Origin: Streptomyces formicae
GTDB lineage: Bacteria; Actinomycetota; Actinomycetes; Streptomycetales; Streptomycetaceae
Length of the DNA stretch: 64,000 nucleotides
Assembly: GCF_022647665.1 (NCBI RefSeq)
Contig: NZ_CP071872.1
Coordinates: forward strand, 6,200,001 to 6,264,000
Reading direction: 5' to 3'
The position numbers were made by a program, and so were the translations under genes. Each line of letters starts with the position of its first letter. The stretch's first letter is position 1. The notes below the pieces were generated by a model, which did no database searches, was not told where the DNA came from, and was given only the letters and a program-made list of their open reading frames with translations. Below are positions 47,197 through 55,701 of the stretch, one piece after another.

Positions 47197-48075
47197 ATGA
47201 CGCTTCAGGCTGCCCCGAAGCAGGCCGCCGACAGCAGCGCGGGCACCGACCCCAAGGCGCTGTACGGAGGCAAGAGCACCCGTCGCATCACCGTCCACGA
47301 CATCGCCGCCGCCAAGGAGCGCGGCGAGAAGTGGCCCATGCTCACCGCGTATGACGCGATGACCGCGTCCGTGTTCGACGAGGCCGGCATCCCGGTGATG
47401 CTCGTCGGCGACTCCATGGGCAACACCCACCTCGGTTACGACACCACCGTGCCCGTCACGATGGACGAGATGACCCTGCTCTCCGCCGCCGTCGTACGGG
47501 GCACCAAGCGGGCCCTCGTCGTCGGCGACCTCCCCTTCGGCTCGTACCAGGAGGGCCCGGTCCAGGCCCTGCGCAACGCCACCCGGCTGGTCAAGGAGGC
47601 CGGGGTCGGCGCCGTGAAGCTGGAGGGCGGGGAGCGTTCGCTGCCCCAGACCGAGATGCTGGTGCAGGCCGGCATCCCGGTCATGTCGCATCTCGGACTG
47701 ACCCCGCAGTCCGTCAACACGATGGGCTACCGGGTGCAGGGCCGCGGCGACGAGGCGGCGCACCAGCTGCTGCGCGACGCCAAGGCGGCGCAGAACGCGG
47801 GCGCGTTCGCCGTCGTGCTGGAGCTCGTGCCGGCCGGGCTGGCCGCCGAGGTCACCCGCTCGCTGCACATCCCGACCATCGGCATCGGCGCCGGGCCCGA
47901 CACGGACGCGCAGGTCCTCGTCTGGACCGACATGGCCGGTCTGACGGGCGGGAAAGTGCCGCGCTTCACCAAGCAGTACGCGAATCTGCGCCAGTCGCTC
48001 GGCGACGCGGCGAGGGCCTTCGCGGACGATGTCGTCGGCGGGGCGTTCCCGGCCGAGGAGCACACCTTCCACTGA
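47197..48075 (+). CDS. panB: 3-methyl-2-oxobutanoate hydroxymethyltransferase (pantothenate synthesis)
   Basis: A 292-aa enzyme adding a hydroxymethyl group from methylene-tetrahydrofolate to alpha-ketoisovalerate, the first step to pantothenate and CoA. Motifs: ITVHDIAAAKERGEKWPMLT, YDAMTASVFDEAGI, LVGDSMGNTHLGYDTTVPVT, VKLEGGERS, PVMSHLGLTPQSVN and TIGIGAGPDTDAQVLVWTD. The metal-binding Asp and catalytic Glu (ELVPAGLA) are in place. ATG 47197 has AAGGAG 9 bp upstream; ATG 47176 is an alternative. A perfect hairpin terminator follows. Confidence 0.95.
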   Translation: MTLQAAPKQAADSSAGTDPKALYGGKSTRRITVHDIAAAKERGEKWPMLTAYDAMTASVFDEAGIPVMLVGDSMGNTHLGYDTTVPVTMDEMTLLSAAVVRGTKRALVVGDLPFGSYQEGPVQALRNATRLVKEAGVGAVKLEGGERSLPQTEMLVQAGIPVMSHLGLTPQSVNTMGYRVQGRGDEAAHQLLRDAKAAQNAGAFAVVLELVPAGLAAEVTRSLHIPTIGIGAGPDTDAQVLVWTDMAGLTGGKVPRFTKQYANLRQSLGDAARAFADDVVGGAFPAEEHTFH

Positions 48076-48167
48076 CCGGTCCCGGTCCCACGGGCCGGTC
48101 CCGTTCCACCAGCCGGTCCCGCGGCGCCACCAGCCGGGCCCGCCACGAGCCACTGCCGGCACCAACG

Positions 48168-48201
48168 ACAGCCCGCCGATCCTCCCCCGTCGGCGGGCTG
48201 T
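48168..48201 (+). terminator. Hairpin terminator after panB
   Basis: ACAGCCCGCCGA (48168-48179) pairs perfectly with TCGGCGGGCTGT (48190-48201) across a 10-nt loop, 93 bp beyond panB. Confidence 0.75.
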
Positions 48202-48255
48202 CGGCATCGCGGCTGACCTGCGCGTAACCCCCTGGCGGCGCGGTTGTCCACAGGC

Positions 48256-48288
48256 TGTCGGCGGCTTGTCGGCGGTTTGTCGGTGGCA
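48256..48288 (+). repeat. Three 11-bp direct repeats before the ABC exporter
   Basis: TGTCGGCGGCT, TGTCGGCGGTT, TGTCGGTGGCA in tandem, ending 18 bp before the ATPase start. One unit per helical turn is the layout of SARP/OmpR-type activator sites; a SARP-type regulator gene lies at 50095-53445. Confidence 0.6.
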
Positions 48289-48306
48289 CCTGGGACCGTG
48301 TACGGC

Positions 48307-49302
48307 ATGACGCGAAACGACAAGAACGCCGTCGAGGTACGGGGCCTCGTAAAGCATTACGGCGAGACGAAGGCCCTGGACGGGGTGGACCTCGACGTCC
48401 GCGAGGGCACGGTCCTCGGCGTCCTCGGTCCCAACGGGGCGGGGAAGACCACCCTCGTGCGCTGCCTGTCGACCCTGATCACCCCCGACGCCGGGCACGC
48501 CACCGTCGCCGGGTTCGACGTGGTGCGCCAGCCCCGGCAGCTGCGCCGCACGATCGGCCTCACGGGCCAGTACGCCTCGGTGGACGAGAAGCTCTCCGGC
48601 TGGGAGAACCTGTACATGATCGGGCGGCTGCTCGATCTGTCCCGCAAAGATGCCCGGCGCAGGGCCGACGAGATGCTGGAGCGGTTCTCGCTCACGGAGG
48701 CCGGGAAGCGCCCGGTCTCGACGTACTCGGGCGGCATGCGGCGCCGACTCGACCTGGCGGCGTCGATGATCGGGCAGCCCGCGGTGCTCTATCTGGACGA
48801 GCCGACGACCGGCCTCGACCCCCGCACGCGCAACGAGGTGTGGGACGAGGTCCAGCGCATGGTCGCCGAGGGCGTCACCGTCCTCCTCACCACGCAGTAC
48901 ATGGAGGAGGCCGAGCAGCTGGCGAGCGCGCTGACGGTGATCGACCGCGGCCGCGTCATCGCCGAGGGCCGGATCGACGAGCTCAAAGCGAAGGTCGGCG
49001 GCCGGACCCTGCGGATCCGGCCGGCGGACCCGGAGCAGCTGGCTCCGATGGCCACGGCGGTCCGCGAGGCCGGGCTGGACGGGGTCTCCGGAGCCCAGGC
49101 CGTCCCCGACGAGGGCACGCTGTACGTCCCGATCCTGAGCGACGAGCAGCTCACCGCCGTGGTCGGCCTGCTCGGGGCCCGCGGCTTCGCCATCGCCGAC
49201 ATCGGCACCGATCTGCCCAGCCTGGACGAGGTGTTCCTGGCCATCACCGGCCAGAAGACGACGTCCGTCGACGAGACGATCCCCCAGGAGGTCGCGGCGT
49301 GA
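48307..49302 (+). CDS. ABC exporter ATPase, DrrA type
   Basis: A 331-aa nucleotide-binding subunit. Walker A GPNGAGKTT (about 41-49), Q-loop GLTGQYASVDEKLSG, signature YSGGMRRRLDLA (about 139), Walker B VLYLDEPTTGLDPRT, and the C-terminal DrrA extension (PSLDEVFLAITG). Such pairs export antibiotics or lipids. The ATG at 48307 has no clear ribosome site. The stop overlaps the permease start by 4 bp (GTGA). An 11-bp triple repeat lies just upstream. Confidence 0.94.
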   Translation: MTRNDKNAVEVRGLVKHYGETKALDGVDLDVREGTVLGVLGPNGAGKTTLVRCLSTLITPDAGHATVAGFDVVRQPRQLRRTIGLTGQYASVDEKLSGWENLYMIGRLLDLSRKDARRRADEMLERFSLTEAGKRPVSTYSGGMRRRLDLAASMIGQPAVLYLDEPTTGLDPRTRNEVWDEVQRMVAEGVTVLLTTQYMEEAEQLASALTVIDRGRVIAEGRIDELKAKVGGRTLRIRPADPEQLAPMATAVREAGLDGVSGAQAVPDEGTLYVPILSDEQLTAVVGLLGARGFAIADIGTDLPSLDEVFLAITGQKTTSVDETIPQEVAA

Positions 49303-50120
49303 GCGCCACCACTGCCCCCGTTTCCGCTCCCGCTCTCGCCGACGAGGGCCGGATCGGCCTGCGCGGCAATCTGCGGCACATCGGCGCGCTGGTCCGCCGC
49401 AATCTGCTGTGGATCCGGCAGGACCCGGAGTCGATGTTCGACGCCGTGCTGATGCCGATCGTCTTCACCCTGCTCTTCGTGTTCGTCTTCGGCGGTGCGA
49501 TCGCCGGCAAGGGCAACCAGGGGGAGTACGTCAACTACGTGGTCCCCGGCCTGATGGCGATGATGGGCATGAACATCGCGATGGGTGTCGGCACCGGCTT
49601 CAACCAGGACTTCCAGACGGGTGTCATGGACCGCTTCCGGTCCCTGCCCATCGCCCGGTCCTCGGTCCTGATCGCCAAGATCGTCGTCGAGATCGGCCGG
49701 ATGCTGGTCGCCACGGCGATCCTGCTGACGGTCGGCTTCCTGCTCGGCCTGTCCGTGGCGGACGTCCCCGGGCTGCTCGCGGCCATCGGGCTCTCGCTGG
49801 TCTTCGGCTCGTCGATCATGTGGATCTTCCTCACCATGGGCGTGACCATGAAGAACGCCCAGGCCATCCAGGGCATGGGCTTCCTCGTGCTGATGCCGTT
49901 GCAGTTCGGCTCGTCGATCTTCGCGCCGACGAGCTCGATGCCGGGCTGGCTCCAGGCCTTCACGGACTACAACCCGCTGTCGTCGCTCGCCGACGCGGCG
50001 CGCGGGCTGATGAACGGGGGGCCGGTCGCCCACGATGTGTGGGTGACGCTGATCTGGTCGACCGTGATCACCGCGGTGATGGCGCCGGTGGCGATCAGGA
50101 AGTTCCGGACGAAGTCCTGA
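49299..50120 (+). CDS. ABC exporter permease, DrrB / ABC-2 type
   Basis: A 273-aa membrane subunit with six spans: LMPIVFTLLFVFVFGGAIAG, YVVPGLMAMMGMNIAMGVGT, LVATAILLTVGFLLGLSV, LLAAIGLSLVFGSSIMWIFL, GMGFLVLMPLQFGSSIFAP and TLIWSTVITAVMAPVAI. It carries the ABC-2 hallmark GVMDRFRSLPIARSS after span 2. It works with the coupled ATPase. Its last 26 bp overlap the convergent SARP gene. Confidence 0.94.
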   Translation: MSATTAPVSAPALADEGRIGLRGNLRHIGALVRRNLLWIRQDPESMFDAVLMPIVFTLLFVFVFGGAIAGKGNQGEYVNYVVPGLMAMMGMNIAMGVGTGFNQDFQTGVMDRFRSLPIARSSVLIAKIVVEIGRMLVATAILLTVGFLLGLSVADVPGLLAAIGLSLVFGSSIMWIFLTMGVTMKNAQAIQGMGFLVLMPLQFGSSIFAPTSSMPGWLQAFTDYNPLSSLADAARGLMNGGPVAHDVWVTLIWSTVITAVMAPVAIRKFRTKS

Positions 50121-53100
50121 GCCTCTCGAGCCGCCCGCGCACGAGGGCGACGGCCTGATCCTCGGTGAGGCCGGCGCCCTCGGCGTACCGGGCGGCGTAT
50201 GGCGCGTCGCCGAGGGCGGCGCGGGTGGCCCGCCCGGCGCGGACGAGGTTCTCGCGCTCCACGGTCGAGGCCACGAGATGGCCGGGCGGGAGCACGTGCT
50301 CGTACGCGCCGAGCAGCCGCGCCGCGTCCTCGGCCGGTTCCTCGCCGAGTCCGGCCAGGACCTCGGCCGCGGTCACCAGATGGGTCGCGAGCATGTGCGG
50401 CGCCACCATCCGGGCGAGGGGGTCCGTGGCGGCCTCCAGCGCCCGCATGACGAGGGGCAGCGCGTCGGCGTAGCGGCCGTCGAGGCAGTCCAGCCAGGCG
50501 AGACCGCCGGCGCGGAGGCCCTCGAAGAGCGCGAGGGTCTCCGAGTGGAACTCCGCGGCGAGGAAGCCCAGTTGTTCGCGCGCCTCCTCGGTGCGCCCCT
50601 CGCAGCCGAGGACCATCGAGTAGATCAGGCGGGCGGCGTGCACGGCCTCGTGCGCGCTGTCGTCCGCCTCCGCGAGCACCTCGCGGAGGATCGCCTCCGC
50701 CTCCGCCCTGCGGCCCAGCTCGGCGATGACACCCGCCAGCCGGGCCCGCAGCAGCGGGACCTGGCTCTGGGCGCCGAGGTGCCGGGCGCGGTCGACGGCG
50801 GCGGTGTAGTCATCGGCGGCGAGCGCGAACTCGCCGCGTCGTTCGCGGGCCTCGCCGCGTGCGGAGAGCGCCTCGGCGGCGCCGAAGTGATCGCCGAGCC
50901 GTTCGAAGATCTCCAGGCTGCGGTCCGCGTCGGCGGTCGCGTGGCCCGCCCATTCGCTGCGGTTGGCCAGCACGTTGGCCCGCAGCTGGAGGGAGGCGGC
51001 GAGGTCCCACTCGTAGCCGAACTCCTCGCAGGCGCGGACGGTCTCGTCGACGGAGTGGCGGAGCTCGTCGGGGTTGCCCGTGAGCAGGAGCGCGTAGAAC
51101 CAGAGGGAGCCGGGGAAGCGGCAGGTCTGCGGCAGGCCGGGGCGGTAGGTCCGCACGACGCCGCGCAGCCACTCCAGCCGCTCGGGCGACCGCCACTGCT
51201 CCGTCGCGTGCTCCATGCTGACCATCCCGATCAGCCGGGCTCCGCGCCGTGCCTCCTGGCGCTGCTCGTGGGTGAACGGCGGCGGTGTGTCGGTGACCCG
51301 TGCGTGCATGGGCGCCGCCGGGGCGCCGGGCGGTGCGAAGGGGTCGGGGCCGAGCTCGGCGACGGCCCGGGACCAGTGCCGGGCGTCGGCGCGCAGATCC
51401 CGCATCTGCCAGTACCAGGCGAGCGAGAGGACCAGGCAGAGCGCCTCGTCCTCGTCGCCTGCGGCGACCACCCGGCGCAGCGCGGTGCGCAGGTTCTCGT
51501 ACTCCAGCTCCAGCCGGGCGATGGCACCGACCTGCCCGGGCCCGCGGAGCAACGGGTCGGTGCGGCGGGCGAGTTCGCGGTAGTACGTGAAGTGCGCACG
51601 CTCCGCGTCCGCGCGCTCGCCCGCCTCGTCGAGCCGCTCGGCGGCGTACTCGCCGACGGTCTCCAGCAGCCGGTACCGCATCCCGCCGTCGGCGGCCGGT
51701 GTCGCGACGACCAACGACTTGTCGACAAGTGCCCCCAGTACGGCCACGACGTCCCGTTCGTCGACGCCGCCCGCCGCGCCGGGGGCCGGAGCGCCGGCCC
51801 GGCCGAGCCGGTCGCAGACCGCTTCGGCCGCGGGGAGGTCGCAGCCGCGGGCGAAGGTCGAGAGGCTGCACAGGACGGTGCGCTCGGAGGTGTCGAGGAG
51901 GTCCCAGGACCAGTCGACGACCGCCCGGAGGGTCTGCTGGCGGGGCAGGTGGGTGCGGCTGCCGCTGGAGAGGAGGCGGAAGCGGTCGTCGAGGCGGTCG
52001 GCGATCTGGCGGGGGGTGAGCGTGCGCAGCCGTGCGGCGGCGAGTTCGATGGCGAGGGGGAGGCCGTCGAGGCGGCGGCAGATCTCCGCGGCGGCCTCGG
52101 CGTCGGAATCGATCCGGAAGGCGGGGTTCGCGGCCGCGCCGCGGTCGGCGAGGAGGCGCAGGGCCATCGGGGTGGGCAGCGGGTCGACGGGGCGTACCGC
52201 CTCGCCCGGGACGCCGAGCGGTTCGCGGCTGGTGGCGAGGACGGTGAGCCCCGGGCAGTGCTCCAGGAGCCGCTCGCACAGCTCGGCGGCGGCGGCCACG
52301 ACGTGCTCGCAGTTGTCGAGCACGATCAGCATGCGGCGCCGCGCGCAGTGCTCGGTGAGCCGGGTGAGCGGATCGTCGCCGTGCCGGTCGGATGCGGCCC
52401 GCAGCTCCTCCGCGCCCGCCCCGCGCAGGACGGTCTCCCGCGCGCCGAGCGCGGTGAGCACGGCCTCGGCCACGTTCTCCGGTTCGCCGACCGGCGCCAG
52501 CTCCACCAGCCAGACGCCGTCCTCGTACGCCCCGGCCGCCCGCTCGGCGGCCTCCTGCGACAGCCGTGTCTTGCCCGCCCCGCCGGGGCCGATCAGCGTG
52601 ACCAGCCGCGCCCGCCGGAGGTCTCCGCGGATGGCCTCGATGTCCGCCCCGCGCCCGACGAAGCTGGTGAGCCGCGCGCGCAGATTGCCGGGCACGCCCC
52701 CGGCGGGAGCGTTCGGCTCCGGCTTCAGCAGCTCCGCGTGGAGCGCGCGCAGCTCCGGCCCCGGATCCGTGCCCAGCCGGGCCGCGAGCCTGCGGCGTAC
52801 GGACTCGTAGGCAGCGAGGGCCTCCGCCGGGCGGCCCGCGTCGCGCAGGGCGCGGATGCGCAGCGCCTGGAGGGGCTCGTCCAGCGGGTGGGCGTCGCAG
52901 AGCGCGGCCAGCTGCGGCAGCGCCTCGTCCGCCCGGCCGAGCGCCAGCGCCGCGGCGAGACGCGTACGGCGCGCCTCCAGCCGGCGGGCCTCCCAGCGGG
53001 ACGCCACGGAGGCCCGGTCCGGCAGGTCGGCCAGCACCGGTCCCCGCCACAGCGCGAACGCCTCTTCCAGCAGCTCCGCCGCCCGCCCCGGATCGCCTCC

Positions 53101-53445
53101 GCCGAAGGCCCGCTCCCCCTCCGCCGCGAGCCGCTCGAACCGGTGCAGGTCCACGTCCTCGGGGTCCGCGTCCAGCCGGTAGCCACCGTCCGCCGAGACC
53201 ACCGCCCCGTGCCCGAGCGCCCGCCGCGCCCGCCCGACGAGCGCCTGCACCGCACCCACCGCGTCGGCGGGCGGATCGCCGTCCCACACCTCGTCGACGA
53301 TCACGCCGACCGGCACCGTGCGCCCGGCGCGCAGCGCCAGCACGGCCACCAGCGCACGCAGCCGCGCCCCACCGAGCACGGCGGGGGTGCCGTCGTCATG
53401 GAATGCCTGGGTGGTGCCGAGTACGCGGTAATGCACGCGCCCCAT
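50095..53445 (-). CDS. SARP/AfsR-type regulator with NB-ARC ATPase and TPR region
   Basis: A 1116-aa transcription factor. Residues 1-90 are an OmpR-like winged helix (LRALVAVLALRAGRTVPVGV, DEVWDGDPPADAVGAVQALV); 95-245 a bacterial transcriptional activation (BTAD) domain (LEEAFALWRGPVLADLPD, LRIRALRDAGRPAEALAAYE); 250-570 an NB-ARC ATPase with LIGPGGAGKTRLSQEAA (Walker A, about 286) and MLIVLDNCEHVVAA (Walker B); the rest is TPR-like. Such proteins activate secondary metabolism or export genes. Target is unknown; the convergent DrrAB-type exporter with an 11-bp triple repeat is a candidate. Confidence 0.93.
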   Translation of the reverse strand: MGRVHYRVLGTTQAFHDDGTPAVLGGARLRALVAVLALRAGRTVPVGVIVDEVWDGDPPADAVGAVQALVGRARRALGHGAVVSADGGYRLDADPEDVDLHRFERLAAEGERAFGGGDPGRAAELLEEAFALWRGPVLADLPDRASVASRWEARRLEARRTRLAAALALGRADEALPQLAALCDAHPLDEPLQALRIRALRDAGRPAEALAAYESVRRRLAARLGTDPGPELRALHAELLKPEPNAPAGGVPGNLRARLTSFVGRGADIEAIRGDLRRARLVTLIGPGGAGKTRLSQEAAERAAGAYEDGVWLVELAPVGEPENVAEAVLTALGARETVLRGAGAEELRAASDRHGDDPLTRLTEHCARRRMLIVLDNCEHVVAAAAELCERLLEHCPGLTVLATSREPLGVPGEAVRPVDPLPTPMALRLLADRGAAANPAFRIDSDAEAAAEICRRLDGLPLAIELAAARLRTLTPRQIADRLDDRFRLLSSGSRTHLPRQQTLRAVVDWSWDLLDTSERTVLCSLSTFARGCDLPAAEAVCDRLGRAGAPAPGAAGGVDERDVVAVLGALVDKSLVVATPAADGGMRYRLLETVGEYAAERLDEAGERADAERAHFTYYRELARRTDPLLRGPGQVGAIARLELEYENLRTALRRVVAAGDEDEALCLVLSLAWYWQMRDLRADARHWSRAVAELGPDPFAPPGAPAAPMHARVTDTPPPFTHEQRQEARRGARLIGMVSMEHATEQWRSPERLEWLRGVVRTYRPGLPQTCRFPGSLWFYALLLTGNPDELRHSVDETVRACEEFGYEWDLAASLQLRANVLANRSEWAGHATADADRSLEIFERLGDHFGAAEALSARGEARERRGEFALAADDYTAAVDRARHLGAQSQVPLLRARLAGVIAELGRRAEAEAILREVLAEADDSAHEAVHAARLIYSMVLGCEGRTEEAREQLGFLAAEFHSETLALFEGLRAGGLAWLDCLDGRYADALPLVMRALEAATDPLARMVAPHMLATHLVTAAEVLAGLGEEPAEDAARLLGAYEHVLPPGHLVASTVERENLVRAGRATRAALGDAPYAARYAEGAGLTEDQAVALVRGRLERLRTSSGTS

Positions 53446-53468
53446 TGTCCGCGATCCTCAGGAACGCC

Positions 53469-53667
53469 AGGGCCTGTCGTTTGGATCAGGCCGGATCAGG
53501 GAGCGGCCCGCCGCGGAGCGGCTGATGTCACAGCGGTGAATGCAGCTGCAAGGCGGAGGAAGAAGCCACTGCGGTGGGGGCACCTCCCGGGCCCGCAGGG
53601 CCCAGGGGGAGCGGCAGATGTGCGCACCAGGGCACGCGAGCCCGGCGAGATCCGAACGACAGGCCCT
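53469..53667. mobile_element. MITE-like element 2 with 19-bp terminal inverted repeats
   Basis: AGGGCCTGTCGTTTGGATC at the left and its complement (one mismatch, Y position) at 53649-53667. The 199-bp body is, in reverse orientation, similar to element 1 (34035-34282): both hold GCTCCCTGATC, ATCAGCCGCT, a 36-bp palindromic repeat and GGGCTCGCG. No gene inside. Confidence 0.75.
53576..53611. repeat. 36-bp palindromic repeat, copy in MITE 2
   Basis: GGGGGCACCTCCCGGGCCCG followed by CAGGGCCCAGGGGGAG. Same family as copies at 22737, 34090, 34142 and 59922. Confidence 0.8.
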
Positions 53668-53734
53668 AGGGGCCGGGCGACGCGTTGCCCCGTTGTCACC
53701 ACGACGGTCTACGCTGCCCCACGCCCGGAACCCG

Positions 53735-53786
53735 GCCCGAAGCAGTACGCCCACGCACGGACCCCAGCCCGAAGCAGTACGCCCAC
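53735..53786 (+). repeat. 20-bp direct repeat in front of M50 protease gene
   Basis: GCCCGAAGCAGTACGCCCAC at 53735-53754 and 53767-53786, perfect, 32 bp apart, ending 19 bp before the start codon. It could be a regulator site or leader duplication. Confidence 0.8.
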
Positions 53787-53805
53787 ACCCTCAGGAGCAC
53801 CGCCC

Positions 53806-54612
53806 ATGACCACCGCCGCGACCCGCAGGAGCGATCGCCGCATCTCCCCCGTCTTCCTCGGGATCGCCGCGATCATGGCGGTCACCGGCTGGGCCGTCTG
53901 GACGGGCTTCGCCGCCGGCCCGGGCCTCTCGGTGTTCCTCTTCGTCACGTCCGCGTGGATCGTGTCGCTCTGCCTGCACGAGTACGCGCACGCCCGCACC
54001 GCGCTCCACGGCGGTGATCTCACCATCGGCGCCAAGGGCTATCTGACGCTCAACCCGCTCAAGTACACGCACGCGCTGCTCAGCATCGTGCTCCCCGTCA
54101 TCTTCGTGATCATGGGCGGCATCGGTCTGCCCGGCGGCGCCGTCTTCATCGAGCGCCACCGCATCCGGGGCCGCTGGAAGCACAGCCTGATCTCGGCCGC
54201 GGGCCCGCTGACCAACGTGCTGTTCGCCGTCGTGTGCACGGCGCCGTTCTGGCTGGACGCGCTCGACGGGGTGCCGTTCGCGTTCCGCTTCGCCCTCGGC
54301 TTCCTGGCGCTGCTCCAGGTGACGGCCGCGATCCTGAACTTCCTGCCGGTTCCGGGGCTGGACGGGTACGGGGTGATCGAGCCGTGGCTGTCGCACGGCG
54401 TGCGGCGTCAGGTGGAGCCGTTCGCGCCGTTCGGGCTGCTGGCCGTCTTCGGCGTCCTGTTCATCCCCGGGGTGGGCGAGGCGTTCTTCGACATGATCGA
54501 GGCGGTTCTGCGCGGGCTCGGGGTGTCCGAGGCGGAGACGTACTGCGGGCAGAACCTGTACCGCTTCTGGACCGATCTGAACCCGGTCTGCGATGCGGCC
54601 GTCAACCGGTAG
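53806..54612 (+). CDS. Site-2 protease family (M50) membrane metalloprotease
   Basis: A 268-aa intramembrane zinc protease. Spans include VFLGIAAIMAVTGWAVWTGF and LSVFLFVTSAWIVSLCLHEY; the catalytic HEYAHA (about 58-63) lies in the second, and the third zinc ligand in NFLPVPGLDGYGV (about 177-189, NxxPxPxLDG motif). Such proteases cut membrane-bound regulators; the substrate is unknown. ATG 53806 has AGGAG 9 bp upstream. No sigma/anti-sigma pair adjoins. Confidence 0.9.
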   Translation: MTTAATRRSDRRISPVFLGIAAIMAVTGWAVWTGFAAGPGLSVFLFVTSAWIVSLCLHEYAHARTALHGGDLTIGAKGYLTLNPLKYTHALLSIVLPVIFVIMGGIGLPGGAVFIERHRIRGRWKHSLISAAGPLTNVLFAVVCTAPFWLDALDGVPFAFRFALGFLALLQVTAAILNFLPVPGLDGYGVIEPWLSHGVRRQVEPFAPFGLLAVFGVLFIPGVGEAFFDMIEAVLRGLGVSEAETYCGQNLYRFWTDLNPVCDAAVNR

Positions 54613-54626
54613 TCACCCGGTAGCGG

Positions 54627-54800
54627 TCAGGCGCTGCGGTCCGCCCTGCCGCGGCGGATGTAGTACACCGCCATGTTCGACGACACACCCGCCAGCAGCA
54701 CCCACACGATCCCCAGCCAGCTGCCCTGCACGAAGGAGAGGACCGCCGCGGCGACGGCGAGCGCGCAGATGACGAGGGCGTAGACGGCGAGGCGGGGCAT
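54627..54800 (-). CDS. 57-aa membrane protein
   Basis: ATG 54800 with AGGAG about 9 bp upstream, stop TGA at 54629-54627. Two spans: VYALVICALAVAAAVLSFV and WLGIVWVLLAGVSSNMAVYY, ending in a basic tail RRGRADRSA. Codon third positions are GC-rich throughout. Function unknown; convergent with the M50 protease gene. Confidence 0.7.
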   Translation of the reverse strand: MPRLAVYALVICALAVAAAVLSFVQGSWLGIVWVLLAGVSSNMAVYYIRRGRADRSA

Positions 54801-54875
54801 GGGGGTCGGCTCCTAGTCCGGTCACGGGTGTTCCGGACCAGTGTCCCCCATGCCGCCCTGCACTCCGGACGGGCC

Positions 54876-55604
54876 TCAGACGTCGGTCACGCGCAGGCCC
54901 GCGTGCGCCTTGTAGCGGCGGTTGACCGAGATCAGGTTGGCGACCAGCGACTCGACCTGGTGCGCGCCCCGCAGCCGGCCGGCGAAGACGCCGCGCATGC
55001 CGGGGATACGGCCCGCGAGCGCCTGCACGACGTCCGTGTCGGCACGCGACTCGCCGAGCACCATGACATCGGTGTCGATCTCCTCGATCGTCTCGTCCTG
55101 GAGCAGCACCGCGGACAGGTGGTGGAACGCAGCGGTGACCCTGGCCTCGGGAAGCAGGGCGGCGGCCTGCTCGGCGGCGCTGCCCTCCTCCGGCTTCAGC
55201 GCGTAGGCGCCCTTCTTGTCGAAGCCGAGGGGGTTCACACAGTCGACGACCAGCTTTCCGGCGAGTTCGTCGCGCAGCGCCTCCAGGGTCTTGGCATGGC
55301 CCTCCCACGGCACGGCGACGATCACGACATCGCTGCGCCGGGCGCACTCGGCGTTCTCGGCGCCCTCGATTCCGAGGCCCAGCTCGGCGGCGGCGGTCTC
55401 GGCGCGCTCGGCCGCACGGGAGCCGATGATCACCTGCTGCCCGGCGCGGGCGAGCCGGTACGCGAGGCCGCGGCCCTGGTCACCGGTGCCGCCGAGGACG
55501 CCGACGACGAGACCGGAGACGTCGGGGAGGTCCCACGGGTCCTTGGCGGCAGCGGCGGCAGCAGCGGGCTTGGGGGCCTGGGCGGCAGTGTCTTCAGAGG
55601 TCAT
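54876..55604 (-). CDS. npdG: F420-dependent NADP reductase family (NpdG-like)
   Basis: A 242-aa cytoplasmic oxidoreductase passing hydride between coenzyme F420 and NADP. An Ala-rich 25-residue N-terminus precedes the Rossmann motif VGVLGGTGDQGRGLAYRLAR (about 33-52), IIGSRAAERA (NADP 2'-phosphate binding), VVIVAVPWEGHAKTL, KLVVDCVNPLGFD and the C-terminal FHHLSAVLLQD (F420-binding region). Close in pattern to archaeal and actinobacterial Fno/NpdG. No F420 synthesis gene adjoins. Confidence 0.88.
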   Translation of the reverse strand: MTSEDTAAQAPKPAAAAAAAKDPWDLPDVSGLVVGVLGGTGDQGRGLAYRLARAGQQVIIGSRAAERAETAAAELGLGIEGAENAECARRSDVVIVAVPWEGHAKTLEALRDELAGKLVVDCVNPLGFDKKGAYALKPEEGSAAEQAAALLPEARVTAAFHHLSAVLLQDETIEEIDTDVMVLGESRADTDVVQALAGRIPGMRGVFAGRLRGAHQVESLVANLISVNRRYKAHAGLRVTDV

Positions 55605-55701
55605 GTCCCGACCTTACTTCCGCTCCTGACTTCCGCTCCTGCGGGTGGGGTTCGGCAGACCCGCCCCCGCGGCGGGGGCCGGTGCGGCAGGATGCGGGGC
55701 C

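Noticed and set aside
50278..53805. Long plus-strand frame fused to the M50 protease
   Set aside because: Antisense to the SARP regulator and through a MITE; the protease begins at 53806 with AGGAG.
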